From: Endocalyx cinctus
Lineage: Eukaryota; Ascomycota; Sordariomycetes; Amphisphaeriales; Apiosporaceae
Direction of reading: 5' to 3'
NCBI GenBank assembly: GCA_001600455.1
Contig: BCKC01000002.1
Span: forward strand, 2,122,171 to 2,186,170
Length of the DNA stretch: 64,000 nt
The translations under genes and the position numbers were made by a program. Below, in pieces: positions 37,580-49,600 of this stretch (position 1 is its first letter; every line of letters begins with the position of its first letter). Under the pieces are notes generated by a model. That model had not been told where the DNA came from, made no database searches, and saw nothing but the letters and a program-made list of their open reading frames with translations.

Positions 37580-38485
37580 ATGTCGATAACTTGTTCGAGG
37601 GGTCACCAGCATCCTGCGGACTCGGCAGCCGGTGTGCTAATATTTAACGTTCCATTAAACGACCCAGATGCCGTTATCGAGGTCTTTCTCGAGCTCAGGT
37701 CTCAAAATGTCGCAGATCCCAATACATGGTTTACATTTGGGGGGCTAATAAAACCCGGGGAAAGTTCTGCAGAGGCTGCCATGCGTGAGCTACAGGAAGA
37801 GACGTTCCTTGGTACGTCATCTGTCGAAATTCTACCCCTGCTTGACAGTCAGAACCCCGAACCTTATATGTACGTCGATGATCATGGAGGATGGCAATAC
37901 ACCACATTTGTTGTGTACCCGAGACACACCATCACGAGATCTACCGTCCTCCTTACCACGGACAGCGACGATGCGGCGTGGTGGCCGGTCACAAACCTTC
38001 CCAGCAATCTTCACCCGGCATTCAGGGAAAGCTGGTCCGATCTCTTCAAAACTGTCTTATTTCCACTGGCTTTCAAGCGCTTTCGAGACGGCTTTGTATA
38101 CCCCAATTACCCCGTCAAAATAGGTCCCGACGGCAATCCAGCCGATCTTACCGCCCAACAGAATATACAACTAAGAGATCAATATATCGACGAATTCGAG
38201 CATCGCCACTTCCCAACCGGAACCCCAGTTGTGTCACCTGTTCCGCCACCTGTTCCACCAGCAACCAGCTTACCATCCCAATCACTTATTCCTGCTAGTG
38301 CCGGTGCTGGTGGTACTACTGGTACTACTACTAATCAGAAATCTGGGAATATCGACTGGGTCGCCCGACAACCCGATCTATATAACTACCCTTCGCTGGT
38401 TAATTATCCTCGGGAGATGGTTGCTTTCATCATGGCCATGCTGGGTGAGTTCAGGGATCTCGGCGATGTGCTTAGAAAATCCTAA
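37580..38485 (+). CDS. Nudix hydrolase-domain protein with atypical Nudix box
   Basis: A single-exon gene of 301 aa. Nudix enzymes hydrolyse nucleoside diphosphates linked to another moiety, using a metal-binding Nudix box. The box is visible at residues 55-77: G55, E61, then REL-x-EE at 69-74. It satisfies G-x5-E-x7-REU-x-EE, but the usual Gly after EE-x is Phe76. The catalytic glutamates (E70, E73, E74) are kept. N-terminally there is VIEVFLELRSQNVADPNTW, and after the box a typical Nudix beta region (GGWQYTTFVVYP). Residues about 213-255 are a Pro/Thr/Gly low-complexity linker, followed by a tail (WVARQPDLYNYPSLVNYP). The ATG at 37580 opens the frame directly upstream of the domain. The substrate cannot be predicted. 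The gene may be lineage-restricted; no operon-like neighbour informs its role. Confidence 0.85.
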   Translation: MSITCSRGHQHPADSAAGVLIFNVPLNDPDAVIEVFLELRSQNVADPNTWFTFGGLIKPGESSAEAAMRELQEETFLGTSSVEILPLLDSQNPEPYMYVDDHGGWQYTTFVVYPRHTITRSTVLLTTDSDDAAWWPVTNLPSNLHPAFRESWSDLFKTVLFPLAFKRFRDGFVYPNYPVKIGPDGNPADLTAQQNIQLRDQYIDEFEHRHFPTGTPVVSPVPPPVPPATSLPSQSLIPASAGAGGTTGTTTNQKSGNIDWVARQPDLYNYPSLVNYPREMVAFIMAMLGEFRDLGDVLRKS

Positions 38486-39409
38486 TGAGTTGTCGACTGT
38501 GTTAATATGTGGCCCGTAACTCGATTACTGCCAGGAGTTTCCGTGTACATGCTTATACGCTCAACTCAAGTATGAATCTTCTCTTCTTTTGTGTTTGATC
38601 GATGTAAATTACATTCGTTTACCTAGCTTTAAACTCGTGTTCAGATATTTGCGGAATCAACCACTTTTAAATAACATATTCCGACCTCATTCCAACTGTA
38701 TTCTGTGTTAATTTTGCAGCGTACATACTTTCATAGATGACTTTAACCAACTGATATTTGTTTCTTATTATTTTCATGTCTTATGGTATGTCGTTATTGG
38801 CCGTGTACCTCCCGCAGACACGCACCAAGATTGGCAAGACTGTATTTCCCTTTTAAGTAAGATGTACACGGGATGATAGGTTAGCAGATAGGTAGTTATA
38901 CTACTGGTTATAATACAGTGCTTTCCCAGATATGTCTTTTTTTACTCCACTCTGTGTGAAGGAAAGATGGGATAAATTTTCATTTTCCCCCAGTAATCCT
39001 CCTACTAATTGTATATATATATGTGCTATATTACCCCATATTTACCGAGTCTTGCTGACATCTCATGCGGGCGATGTAGGAAGTTTACCTGCTAACCACT
39101 TATCCCACATCCTTACGTATTACGCAGTCCTACGCAGTCTTAGAACGTATTGGGGGAGGGGAGAGTATCGTCGCAATAAGCCCCAGCTTACATAAACCCG
39201 ATGAGTCCGTGAGGAGATAAAGGTCCTCCTCGGAAAAGCTAAGTTTTCTTATTCTTCGTATAATCCCCCAACCCCCCATCCTATTTGTAATCCATTTCCT
39301 CTTGACTCACTACTTCCCGTCAAAACTGTCCTCGTCATTCCTATGACTAAATTACAGAGAAGGTAACGTAAAGAAGAAAAGAAAGAAGAAGGAAAAAAAA
39401 ATAAACTAC
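38486..39409. other. Intergenic region between the Nudix and nitronate monooxygenase genes
   Basis: This holds the 3' side of the Nudix gene and the promoter of the next plus-strand gene. An A/G-rich leader (39360-39400) directly precedes the ATG at 39410. An ORF at 38932-39195 has no recognisable features. A hammerhead-core-like sequence lies at 39185-39240 (see findings). Confidence 0.6.
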
Positions 39410-40641
39410 ATGGCGGCCAAACTCCTCGAGGACTACCCCTGGGTAAAGAGCCCCGTCATCATCAACGCGCCGATGGGGGGCTTCGCAGGCGACGCCCTCG
39501 CCACGGCCGTCACGGGCGCCGGGGGCATCGGCATGATCGGCGCGGACCTAGACATGGACGCGCTAGCGGCGCAGCTGGAACGGGCGAAAAGCTCGATCGC
39601 GCTCGCCGGGAACGACGACGAGAGCGTACTTCCCTTAGGCGTCGGTCTGCTCCTCCTAGGCTGCAAGCCGGAAACCACGCTACCGGTGCTGACGCGATAC
39701 CGTCCGGCGATCGTCTGGCTATTCGCGGCCCCTTCGCCGGAGGATTACGGGACTTGGGCGGCGGCGATCCGGACCGCTACGAAGGGCGCTTCCAAGATAT
39801 GGATCCAAGTCGGCTCGCCCACGGCCGCGCTGGAGGTTGCGCCTCATTGCGATGTTATCGTCGCTCAGGGCAGCGACGCGGGCGGTCACGGGTCCATCCG
39901 AAGTGCGGGCGTCGTCTCGGTCGTGCCGGAGACGACCGACGTCTTGCGAGCGGCTGGGTTCGATAATGTGCCGGTTGTGGCGGCTGGTGGCATCGTGGAT
40001 GGCCGAGGGGCTGCCGCCGCTCTAAGTTGTAAGTCGATGATTACATCTAGAGTAGTTTCTTACTTTTTTTTTTCATATAAGGCTGCTTTAAAGGGGGGAA
40101 AGGAGAAAGGGGAGGGGAATCCTTTTCGAAAACATACGCTGCATCATATCCTCTCGGTAATAAACATAGTAATGACTAACTCCTTCCAACGCAAGTGGGC
40201 GCCGCCGGCGTCGTAATGGGGACGCGATTCATCGCCTCACCCGAGATTAAGCTATCCCACCCTTTATATCGCGACGTGATCCTGCAAGCGCGCGACGGCG
40301 CCAGATCGACCGCGCGATCAACCGTCTTTGACGTGCTGCACAGGCCGGACAGCATCTGGCCCGAAGGCTACGACGGGCGGGCGCTGGCGACGGACAGCTT
40401 TAAGGATTACGAGAACGGCGTCGATCTAGATACCATACGGGAAAGGTATAAGGAGGCCGTGTTCCAAGGGAAGAAGACCGATCCCGGATACGTAGAGAAC
40501 CCGCGGTACGCGGTCTGGGCCGGGTCCGGCGTGGGGATGGTGAACGAGATGAAGCCGGCGGCGGATATAGTGGTGGAGGTGAGAAGCGAGGCGCTGGTGG
40601 TGTTGGAAAAGGCGCTAGCTGTGCATTCGGTCCGGAAATAA
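39410..40641 (+). CDS. Nitronate monooxygenase-like FMN enzyme (2-nitropropane dioxygenase family)
   Basis: Two exons (39410-40028 and 40196-40641; intron 40029-40195, donor GTAAGT, acceptor CAAG) give 354 aa. The family are FMN-dependent TIM-barrel enzymes oxidising nitronates to carbonyls and nitrite. Visible motifs are the N-terminal INAPMGGFAG with AGGIGMIG (flavin phosphate and barrel strands), the GSDAGGHGS segment (residues about 154-162) with the family's conserved His at 160, VVAAGGIVDGRG (188-200), and after the splice GAAGVVMGTRF. The splice joins AALS-L-GAAG, as expected. The gene is markedly G+C-richer than its surroundings. It is convergent with the secreted-protein gene 370 bases downstream. 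Some family members serve in detoxification or in flavin-dependent secondary metabolism; nothing here distinguishes these. Confidence 0.92.
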
Positions 40642-41010
40642 TGAACGGATGAAAGCACTGCTGAGTGGGCATGTGGTACATGATCAAAGATCTTAGGAAA
40701 CGGATTTAGTCCCTGCTGTCATATTGACGCTGCGAATTGGTACAAACTCGGCAACTCTACTTCAATTGCGTTTATTCGCGATCATGATCGAGCTCAAGGA
40801 TAAAAAAACTAGGTCTTAGTTCAAGCATCGCATGTTTAGAAAGGTATGAAAAAAAACCGAAGTTGACAGAAGAAAATAAAAAAGTCTATTAAATAATTCT
40901 ATGTAAACATATCCAAAGTGATACTTCCCACTCTCTATTGAACATCCACCACACCTCCCCAATATCAGCCGTGAAATATCTTTATAAGCAATTACTATTC
41001 AGAAATATAT
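40642..41010. other. Convergent 3' intergenic region
   Basis: This 369-base region separates the stop codons of the nitronate monooxygenase gene (plus) and the secreted-protein gene (minus). It is A+T-rich and presumably holds both polyadenylation regions. I see no gene in it. Confidence 0.65.
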
Positions 41011-41734
41011 CTAAACAGAGCCGGCGGTGAGCTGGATGTCCAAACAATCATCGCTGGGCAGGGTCGGGTTGGCGCTATCACCCCAGAAAAGCTCGAAAAT
41101 GTCGTCGACGGGGCAAGCGTAGAAACCTGTTCAAGATCTTCGAGTCAGTCTCCTAAATTTAAAATCTGGAACGATCGATATAGCATTGGTGTTCCCCCCC
41201 CCCCCCCCCCCCCCCCTCTCTATCTTTTGTGGAAAACTTACCGGTGGCGGAGCCGTTGTACGTGAGCTGCTGGTCAGCGTTCAAGGAGAAGCCGGAGGTG
41301 CCCGTGCCCTGAGCCGATGTGACCTGGCCGACGGTACCGGCGGGGACCTCGGGCATGCGGATCTCGTAAGGAATGTCGGTTCCGAGGTCTAGATTTTTCG
41401 GTTCAAAAAGGTTAGTCAACTATTTGTTCATCCTGTGTGAAGATTTTTTTTTCAATCCATTCTCTCATTGTCCGAGGAGAAACGGGTAGCTTAACGTACC
41501 AAAAGCCAAAGCAGTTCCGTCAAAGTACGAGATGTCCGAGGTGTAGACGGAAGGACGCTGGATTTGGAGGACGTTGGTGCCGGCGGAGACGTGAGCGTTG
41601 ACGAGGGCCCAGGCGGTCAGCTCGTCGCTGAAGACGCGCAGACGGAACTGGGAGGCCTCGACAGGGGCGGGGGCTGGGGCCGCGAGAGCAGCGCCTGCCA
41701 TGGCGACGGTAGCGACGACGGATGAGGTGTACAT
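41011..41734 (-). CDS. Small secreted protein, cell-wall PhiA-like
   Basis: Three exons (41734-41500, 41388-41242 and 41126-41011; phases close) give 165 aa. The N terminus (MYTSSVVATVAMAGAALAAP) is a clear signal peptide, with a likely cleavage after the Ala-rich core and then a short Pro-Ala stretch. The mature part has predicted beta-rich segments (SQFRLRVFSDELTAWALV, TDIPYEIRMPEV, SLNADQQLTYNG). The C-terminal motif FYACP...FELFWG...DDCLDIQL has two Cys that could pair. This layout resembles the fungal PhiA-like cell-wall protein family; I make that link from memory of the motif pattern, not a search. Intron 2 contains 23 C on the plus strand (41194-41216), which may cause length errors but does not touch coding sequence. 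The gene is convergent with the monooxygenase gene. Confidence 0.8.
41194..41216. repeat. Poly-C tract (23 nt) in an intron of the secreted-protein gene
   Basis: An uninterrupted run of 23 C (G on the coding strand) lies inside intron 2 of the minus-strand secreted-protein gene, just past the donor end. It is potentially G-quadruplex-forming in the pre-mRNA. Confidence 0.85.
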
Positions 41735-43768
41735 CTTGATGGAAAGTTGTTGGTTTGAGATTTTGGATAGAGATTGATGAATAATTAAGCGGTTACGAGT
41801 GATACCGAATGTGTGAGTGGCAGCGAACGAATGTTGTTGTTGTTTGTGATGATAGATTTAAAAATTCAGCTGAATCGGAGAGAAGACCTGCCTCATTATA
41901 TACTCATCTAGCTATGAACACATTGAGCCTACTACCGTACATAATGTATCTACACAGCCATCGTGTCAACACATCACTCGTCGCGTTCCATCGTCGCCAC
42001 TCTCCTATTCTTTGCGCTTAGTAAATCAGAGACAATTGTGATCTTCGCAGAGATGTAATCACCCCACAGATATACGAGGTTTGAAAGCAATTCCATTTTT
42101 AGATTTTTCCTTTCTTGATATTATTCCCGCGAGAGGCTCAACTACCCGTAATGCGATTTGCATGTAATGTAAATCGGTAGTCAGGTCATGCCCCATTGTC
42201 GAAATCCCGTCAGCAGCTAGCATACAATTAATTTTTAGATGACCCGGATCCTCAATTCTGCATTAGTGACGCCATCCATATAGCCAATAAAACGTTCTTA
42301 TCGGATTTCGATGTTGTTCGTATCCCTTATTATTTGATATCCCAGCATTGTCCCCCTCTCGACCCTGACTTCTATTCGTGTAAGAATAAGAGCGACGTCA
42401 ACGGTAATAAGTGTATGTACACGCGTAGCGATTATGCAGTAATTTTGTCCATTTTCGTGATGTTTTTTTCTTCCTGCAGCTTGTGATCTTCGAGCTGATG
42501 TATAAATCTCAATTTTAAAATCTCACGTCAGATAAGGCAAATGCAGTGCTCGTGTTTGGCACCCGCTAAATAGCTGGGTAGGGAGACATGTCTTCTCGAC
42601 CACAGACTTGATTAGACTGATCAATGGGTACTTACTGAGCTCCAGCTCTGTCACGTTCCCGTGGGAAGTCCATGGAGTAGTTATTCGCTATGTGGATAGG
42701 TTACTCGCCGCAGCCACAGCCGCAGTTACATGTTCGTGAGATATCTTCCTGTCATATCAACGGACTGCTCCGGGTTTATATTACTATTCGTAGTGTGTCT
42801 AGAAAAGACTACGCAGTAACGTCGCATGTCGGACTCACCGCAGGTCCATGGAATATATATATATATATATATATTCTGCATCTATGCAACAATGTCAATA
42901 TAATTTCATGTAAGGTTTTAAACTATTAAACTCTTTGTCAATATCCGGCACTTATTTTTATCTCAACTTGTCATCCGTTATTTCGAAAGATCATACTCCT
43001 TTTGGCAGACCCCATGTTATCCGGTTTGGTTCTATTACTTAATTGTTTTTTACCTATGTAGGAGTCATTTCAGAACCATGCACTCGGAACTCCGAACTCT
43101 TCGCTGTTGCATATTACCTATATATGCAGTGGCCAGCACCAGAAAAATTAATGATCGCCTGTGTCGGGATCAATACTCATTGATCCATCTCTTCATTACC
43201 AGTACGATGTAATGTATTGTATGTACAGAATGAATAAATGATGACGGTAAAGGAGGGTATAACACGTTTCATCCAATCCAAAGGTGCAAGTCTATTCACA
43301 AGTAAGGTACTATGATCATTTCTCTATGCTAACAAAGACAACCCACCCCCAAGCTCTGTGACGACTTGCCGGAGAATTGCCATGCAAAAACGCAGCGTAT
43401 CTTCACCCCTGAAGGTATGATACTCGCATCATCCTTACGCAGCCCGTTACGTGCACCGAAACTTCTCAACTATGTCCGCTTGTCATGAGAAGGGAGCTGG
43501 GTGCTTCTACACCACTGGCGTCTCGAGGTTAATGGTCCAATATACGCCGTTAACCCCCTCATCTCTTGACTCGACAAGCCGGTCATTACCCCCCTTTGCT
43601 CTAAATTGTAGGCATCTCTTACTCCATGCAAAATTTTTGTGCTTCAAATCTAAGGCCAGTGCATGAGAGATGCACCGAAATCCACCTCCACAATCATTAT
43701 GCCGCGCCAGAATATAACTAGAACCCATTACAATATCGGGTTGGGGGTATCGTAATTATTTTGATTAC
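41735..43768. other. Intergenic region between the secreted-protein gene and CLA4
   Basis: This 2 kb region holds the promoter of the secreted-protein gene and the 3' side of CLA4. It contains an (AT)11 repeat at 42853-42874. Short ORFs near 42690-42929 and 43451-43728 overlap on opposite strands and have no recognisable domain. Confidence 0.6.
42853..42874. repeat. AT dinucleotide microsatellite
   Basis: Eleven uninterrupted AT units in intergenic DNA. Confidence 0.85.
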
Positions 43769-46691
43769 TTATTTTGCGTGCTTTCGGAAAGCAAGCAATT
43801 CGGGAAGACTTGCGAGAGCACAGCCATGCTTTAAGAACTCGTGTTGTATAAGCTCATCTGCTGAAGCACGGCTCTTAACATCCACGCACAGACAGACGGA
43901 CAGGAAGGCTTTCAGCTCCTTGCTGAGCTTCTCTGGCTTCTTGAGGCGTGGCGTACCGTTAGTGGCGATTAGGTAAAGAGCCTTGAGAGGCTCCTCGTTC
44001 AGGTACGGAGGTTCGGATTCGATCATTTCGATGGCCATGATACCCAGAGACCATATATCTACCTTAGGACCGTACTCCTTCTGCTTGACCACCTCGGGCG
44101 CCATCCAGTAGGGCGTCCCGACCATCGTCGCTCGCTTCGATTTCGTCTCGGTGAGCTTGGCACAGAAGCCAAAATCGGCTTTAAAACACTGTCAGTAAAT
44201 GGTCCTACGAACTTAAGCTTAGAAAGAGAACCGTCAAACTTACTAATTTTGACATTACCACGGGCATCCAGCAGCACGTTGTCACTCTTGATATCTCGAT
44301 GAATAATGTTCTGAGAATGGAGGTGTTGCAATCCCCTGCACGTCTCGAGGCAGATAGTAGAGATTTGCTCCTCGGTGATTACTGGGTTGTTGTCGATGAC
44401 GTCCGTCAAGGCGCCACCCTCCATATACTCCATAACTACCCACAACTCAGCATTGTTATTGCGCAGGAAAGCATCCAAGAAGTTGACGATATTGGGATGA
44501 CTGCTGTCTTTCATAACCATGATCTCGTTTACGATAAGCTCCTTGCGAGGCTGGTGGGCAAGATCCATCTGCTTGATAGCAACCTGAGCTCGGTTTCCAT
44601 AGTTGCGCAAAACTTCGCGGGCGACGGCCGAGGTTGCAGTCTCCTTGACTTTGGCCACGTAGACCGAGCCTGAAGCTCCCTGTCCGATCTTCTTCTGCTT
44701 GGAGTAGGATAGATTGGGGTCATCTTTGGAGACCGCCTCGATGAGTTTCGCCATGACTTCCTTCTCGGACATCGTGGACATGCGTACGTCTTGTTTTCGT
44801 TCCGCCGGGGTAGGCTTAGCCGTGAGTGCGGCTTCGGCAGCCTTAACGCCGTCATTCTGCGGAGGTTGGGGCTTCGAGGGCACATTAAGAGGCTTAACAG
44901 CTGGCGCAGGTAAACGCGAGGGATCGTTCTGAGCCTGACCATTGGTTCGAGGTTGCGAAGGTGCATTGTTTGGGTATCGGGGCGCCGATGATTGCTGGTT
45001 GTTTTGTGGGATTCGCTGAGTTTGGCTTTGCGGTTCTCGAATTGGGATGGACGTAGAGCTTGACTGAGCAGATGGTGGGGGTCGGGTGGATGAGTTTGAA
45101 GTAGGTGCTGGAGGGGCAGGCCGCTGCGCTCGAAGACTAGCTGCAGGCTGTCCCGAAGGTTTTGGCGCGGAAGGAGCTGCGCGGCCGGGGGTGTAACGAT
45201 CAGAGGATCCTGGTGATCCGCCGTAGCCACCGCCACCGATCTCTTGCTGTGCCATCGGCACTTTCTTCTGAGGGATCGAAGCATTGTATGCTTCCAAGTC
45301 GCGCCGATTCATCTCCTCGATCTCCTTCTGCCTCTGCTGCTCTAACTGCCTCTGTCGCTGCTCGTCGCGCGATACCTCGGGCGGTACATATTGAGAGGCC
45401 AAGCTCTGCATCTGTTGTCGCTGCTGTTGCATATCTGGAGGACTGGGGCGCTGAGGGACCTGAGAAGGTTGCTGCGGACCACTACCATAATTGCTCCTAG
45501 CCTGCGAAGGTGGCATCGGTCTAGGAGGGGCAACTGAAGATCCGCCAGCAGCGTATCCCATCGGTTTGGCCTGACTACCCGGAGGTGGTGTCGGCGTAAG
45601 GCTAGGGTACTGCTGGGGGTTCTCGGCTCGCTTGGTGAGATCTGAGTAGAAGTCAAGGACCTCAAATACAGCCTGCGGGTTTCGCTCATAATCTTCTTTT
45701 GTAATAGCAGAAGAATTCAGGAGTTTAGACCATTCTGGCGGCAAGCCTACAAATTGGCCGGTTTGAGGATCAAAGCCGACGTGTACAGCATGTGAGAAGT
45801 TCGTAGGATTGCTAACCCCACCCATTCCGGGACAGCGGCCGTAAAGAAGATCAATCCAGTCGTATAGATCATCATCAGTCTTGACCCTGATATGAAGAGT
45901 CCTCATAGTGCCATCATCGTCACCAGGACTGTTGGAAGAACCGGTCAAATTCCTCTTAATTTCGAAGACAGTACCGGCCGTTTCGACTCTTCCTACACCA
46001 ACAACATCTTTCAGGAAGAGGGTATATGTAACCTTGCCACCTTCAGTTTTATGAAAATCGAGAGCCTCCTTGCGCAAGATTAGGTATTTTTGTTTCCAGG
46101 GCTGGATGAAGTTTCTGCTCTCCTTCACCGAGGCCCAACCTTCTTTGATGATAGCAACGCCGCCCATGCCATCCGTTTGATTTGATCGTTCTCGAGCCAA
46201 GGGTAATGAAATAGTAGATCCTGTGTATGTGGAAGTGGCAGTACGGGTGATGGGAGAGATTACTTTGTTCGCCATACTTGTAGGCATATTTCCGGGGATG
46301 TTGGTATTTGGGGTGAGATTGAGGCGGGGTCGGTCGGTAGGAGGTCGAGGCGCTGGCCCAGGGTTCATAAACTGGCCGGTTGTATAGGCGCTGCTGTGGT
46401 CGGTGAGATTAGTTATACGTGCGTGTTAGAGAAGTGATACAAAATCAGGTCAAGGGCAAGGGGTTGTGTAGGTAACGGTGTTTCAGTTTCGATGAACGGT
46501 GGTTTTGCGACAATTGCTGACTTGATCAAATAAACACATGCTAGAGTGTCGGTCGGCAGCGGTAAAGCCAAATAAAGATAGAAAGGGCTTATCGCAAGTG
46601 GTGTACAACATGATAGGAACGGAAGATAGCAACAATGCATCGAACGGGAATCTATAGCCTTATTTTCTACTTACCTGTTAGGCGCCGACAT
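43769..46691 (-). CDS. cla4: CLA4, PAK-family Ser/Thr kinase with PH and CRIB domains
   Basis: Effector kinase of Cdc42/Rac controlling polarity, septin organisation and cytokinesis at the cortex. Three exons: 46691-46675 (only 17 nt, MSAPN plus two bases), 46390-44244 and 44178-43769, giving 857 aa. In order: a PH domain (residues about 85-190, [26 protein letters not shown]), a CRIB/PBD motif (about 198-232, ISNP-like [16 protein letters not shown]), a long Pro/Gln/Ser-rich linker (about 240-555), and a kinase domain (about 568-835). The kinase has G-loop GQGASGSVY, Lys in VAIKQ (612), HRDIKSDN (703-710), DFG (723-725, built across the second intron) and activation segment [10 protein letters not shown]. 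The PH-CRIB-kinase order separates Cla4 from Ste20, which lacks the PH domain. All catalytic residues are present. The tiny first exon is supported by an ATG, a GTAAGT donor and the correct phase. Confidence 0.97.
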
Positions 46692-49600
46692 GGTGGGTTG
46701 TCTTCTTTCAGAACAAGCACCTCTAGGAGATGCCGCACACTCCTAGAATAAATTACACATATGCTGAAAATACTTGGAAGTGAAATGGAAACGATGCTTT
46801 GTTTAAAAAATCCAAGATCTCTAAAGCGCCACTTTGTTAGTTCTATAGTGAGATATGTGCTTATTACACAGGCGATTAGGTTTAAACTGAAATTACACTG
46901 GGGAAAAAGGGGGGGAGAGGGGCGACAATACTCACCAAATATTAGGGGTATCCAGGGCAAACTCAATTAAATGATTTCTTGGGTTATTAGATTCGATCTC
47001 CCACCTTCAACAATCGAAAGCGAAGATGAATGGGAAGAAGGAAGATCGTAATCTAGTAATGACCGAGCGTACGTCCTTGTTTGAATCCGGATTTCTCGAG
47101 GCTGTTCAAAGAAAGTTGGTCGGTTGGCGGGGAAAAAAAAAGAGAGAAGGAATAGAGAAATTGACCTGAGCGGCTTGACTTCACATCCGAAACGTCATAA
47201 ATTAATGCGAATAACAGAAACAAAAAAAAAATAAAAATTGTCGCTAGGAAATACCGGTACGATAAGCGCTGTGTATCGATATCTCGAGAAAAAAAAAAAG
47301 GTCGAGTTAACCAGCTTTTTTTTTTCTTTTTTTTTTTTGTCTTCCTCTTGAAGCCCCTAGATTTTTTTCAAGAAAAAAAAGTAAAAGGGTTAGGTGAGCT
47401 GAAATCTAGGAAATGGTTGGATGGAGTGTATAAAGAAAAAGTAATCCCACACCAGATGATAGATTTCAGAAGAAGAAATGGGTGTGTTACGGTAGGTACA
47501 TGTATGTACTTTTACTTAACATATGTGCATTATAGCCCTGAAGACTAGGAGTAGGTGAGGTGGTATCATACATATATGGGATGTAGATATTTACTTAGTA
47601 GGTAAGTACAGACAAGGAGAGTTCGCCGCCTGAGGGGGTTTGACCGCCGTTAATCTTCTACTATACTAAACATACTACAAGTATGTACTTGTACGGAGTA
47701 ATATGTAGTACACTTAGTAGGTAGTTAGTAGTTATTCTATTGGTTAATATGTTAGGTACAAATAATATAACAAGATCCAGTTGGTTAATGGCCTTGAATG
47801 CTTGACCTGAAATGGAACCCCGGATGAATCAAATCGACCTAATAAAAATAAAATAAAATGTATATTACTCCCTAGATAAACCTCCTGGTCCAGGCAATAC
47901 AGGAAATCAATCAAGGAGTTGGTTGAGGACTGTTTGTCTATCTTTAGTGTATTTACTTACGACTTACTAGGTAAGTAATAGTGTATTAATCAACCATTAA
48001 TATGGAACCTTCCGTCTTTCTAGTGTCATCCTACCGTTCTAATCCATCCCAATCTACACTAACTCTTCAGCATTTCTAGTTTAATATGGAAATAAACCAA
48101 ATTATCTTTATAGCACTGTAGAATTTATACTTGTACATAGTATACACGTATGTACTTGGCCATCAAGAGCCTAACGTTGTTTTTACCAGGCCGAGGATCC
48201 TAACCTGCGCCGAAGTTCGTTCGTCTTTGGATCTAGACGTGAAACAGTCCAGTTTATCTACAAAACAACCACCCCCCTTTTGGTCTCTCCAAACATACAA
48301 CTACTATATGCGGCTTGGCTTCCCCTTATATATCATCTTAGGTATGTTTCTAGAAATTCGCTGATACGTCATTAGAGCGGCTCATGTCATATTATTGACA
48401 GGTCCAAAAAAGAAAACAAAAAAAAAAGAAAAAAAGAAAAAAGGGCCTTGATGTCAATTCTTTTTGCTTTTGTTCGGTTTATCGGAAGCACTTGAAGGGT
48501 CTATTTGAATCGACGTCGATAGACTAGCGTAAATTAAGTGCTAATATATCAAACCGGCTGAAGATCCACCAAATTGATCAACTCAGGACCGTCAAGTAAA
48601 TAGGTATGGATACCGGTGATTAATACTGCTATGGTATGTAAGAGGGAAAAGGAGTAGGTGAAATCTTTCGGCGGCTTCGAGCTTACTACAAAGAATAGAG
48701 GGATTCTTCTTGTTGTATTGGCTTTGCGGCTTATCGTCAGGTTTAACTACACTATGCAAGTCGTATTGTGGAAATAGCATCGAGAGCAAGGTTGAAAAGT
48801 GTTTCTTGAAACAAAACAAATATTCAACAGACCTTACCTTACTGGTCCACATGTACATCATTCTGAAAATGGAAATATCAGTTTTACTACACTATCTATA
48901 AACTTCTCCAGAGCCCAGATGATTAAAAATAAACCTTTACTATTAAGTACCTACCTACACGTATGTACTATATAAGTATGAAGCCCATTTAATATAGAAA
49001 TATTACGTACGTGTACATTGCTAGGCGGTTATGCACCTTGCTTGTTTCACGAATAGTCTGACTGGTAGAGCCTGGTCTCAGTTGGCTGGAATAATGTATA
49101 ATTCTCTAATTCTCAGCTGATTTTTTGTCATCGTAACCTCGCCTTTAAGGAATCGTCGGAATCAGTTTCTTTCCTTGGTAATTCCATGCCAGCTGATCGA
49201 CGTTGAAACAGATGCCACAATGGCGCATATGTTTCCAATCTGCGGATCATGTCGCAAAGGAAGGTTCTGCCGCCCCTGAATTGAACCCTGGCCCGTACAT
49301 CTCGACTCTCTGTAACCGTTACAGAATATTTGCCAATCGCCTTACGAGCTTGGCGCTTGTGGAGGTCGCTTACTGACATATTAAATTTATGAGATGGGCT
49401 GCCTCTCGAAATCATCTTTTTTTTTCTCATTTATTCTTCCTCTGACTAAGAAATACAAAATTCGATACGGATTATTCATATGGCTATATCTTAACAAACG
49501 ATATTCTTTGGCAGCAGACGGTAGATCTTCCTCTTAACTTGTACGTAATTCCAACGGATCATGCACGGACAAGTCAGCTGCTCAAAAGACAACTCAGCCG

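Noticed and set aside
49128..49430. Minus-strand 100-codon ORF between CLA4 and RPF1
   Set aside because: There is an in-frame TAA just before the ATG, no domain, and no supporting neighbouring exon.
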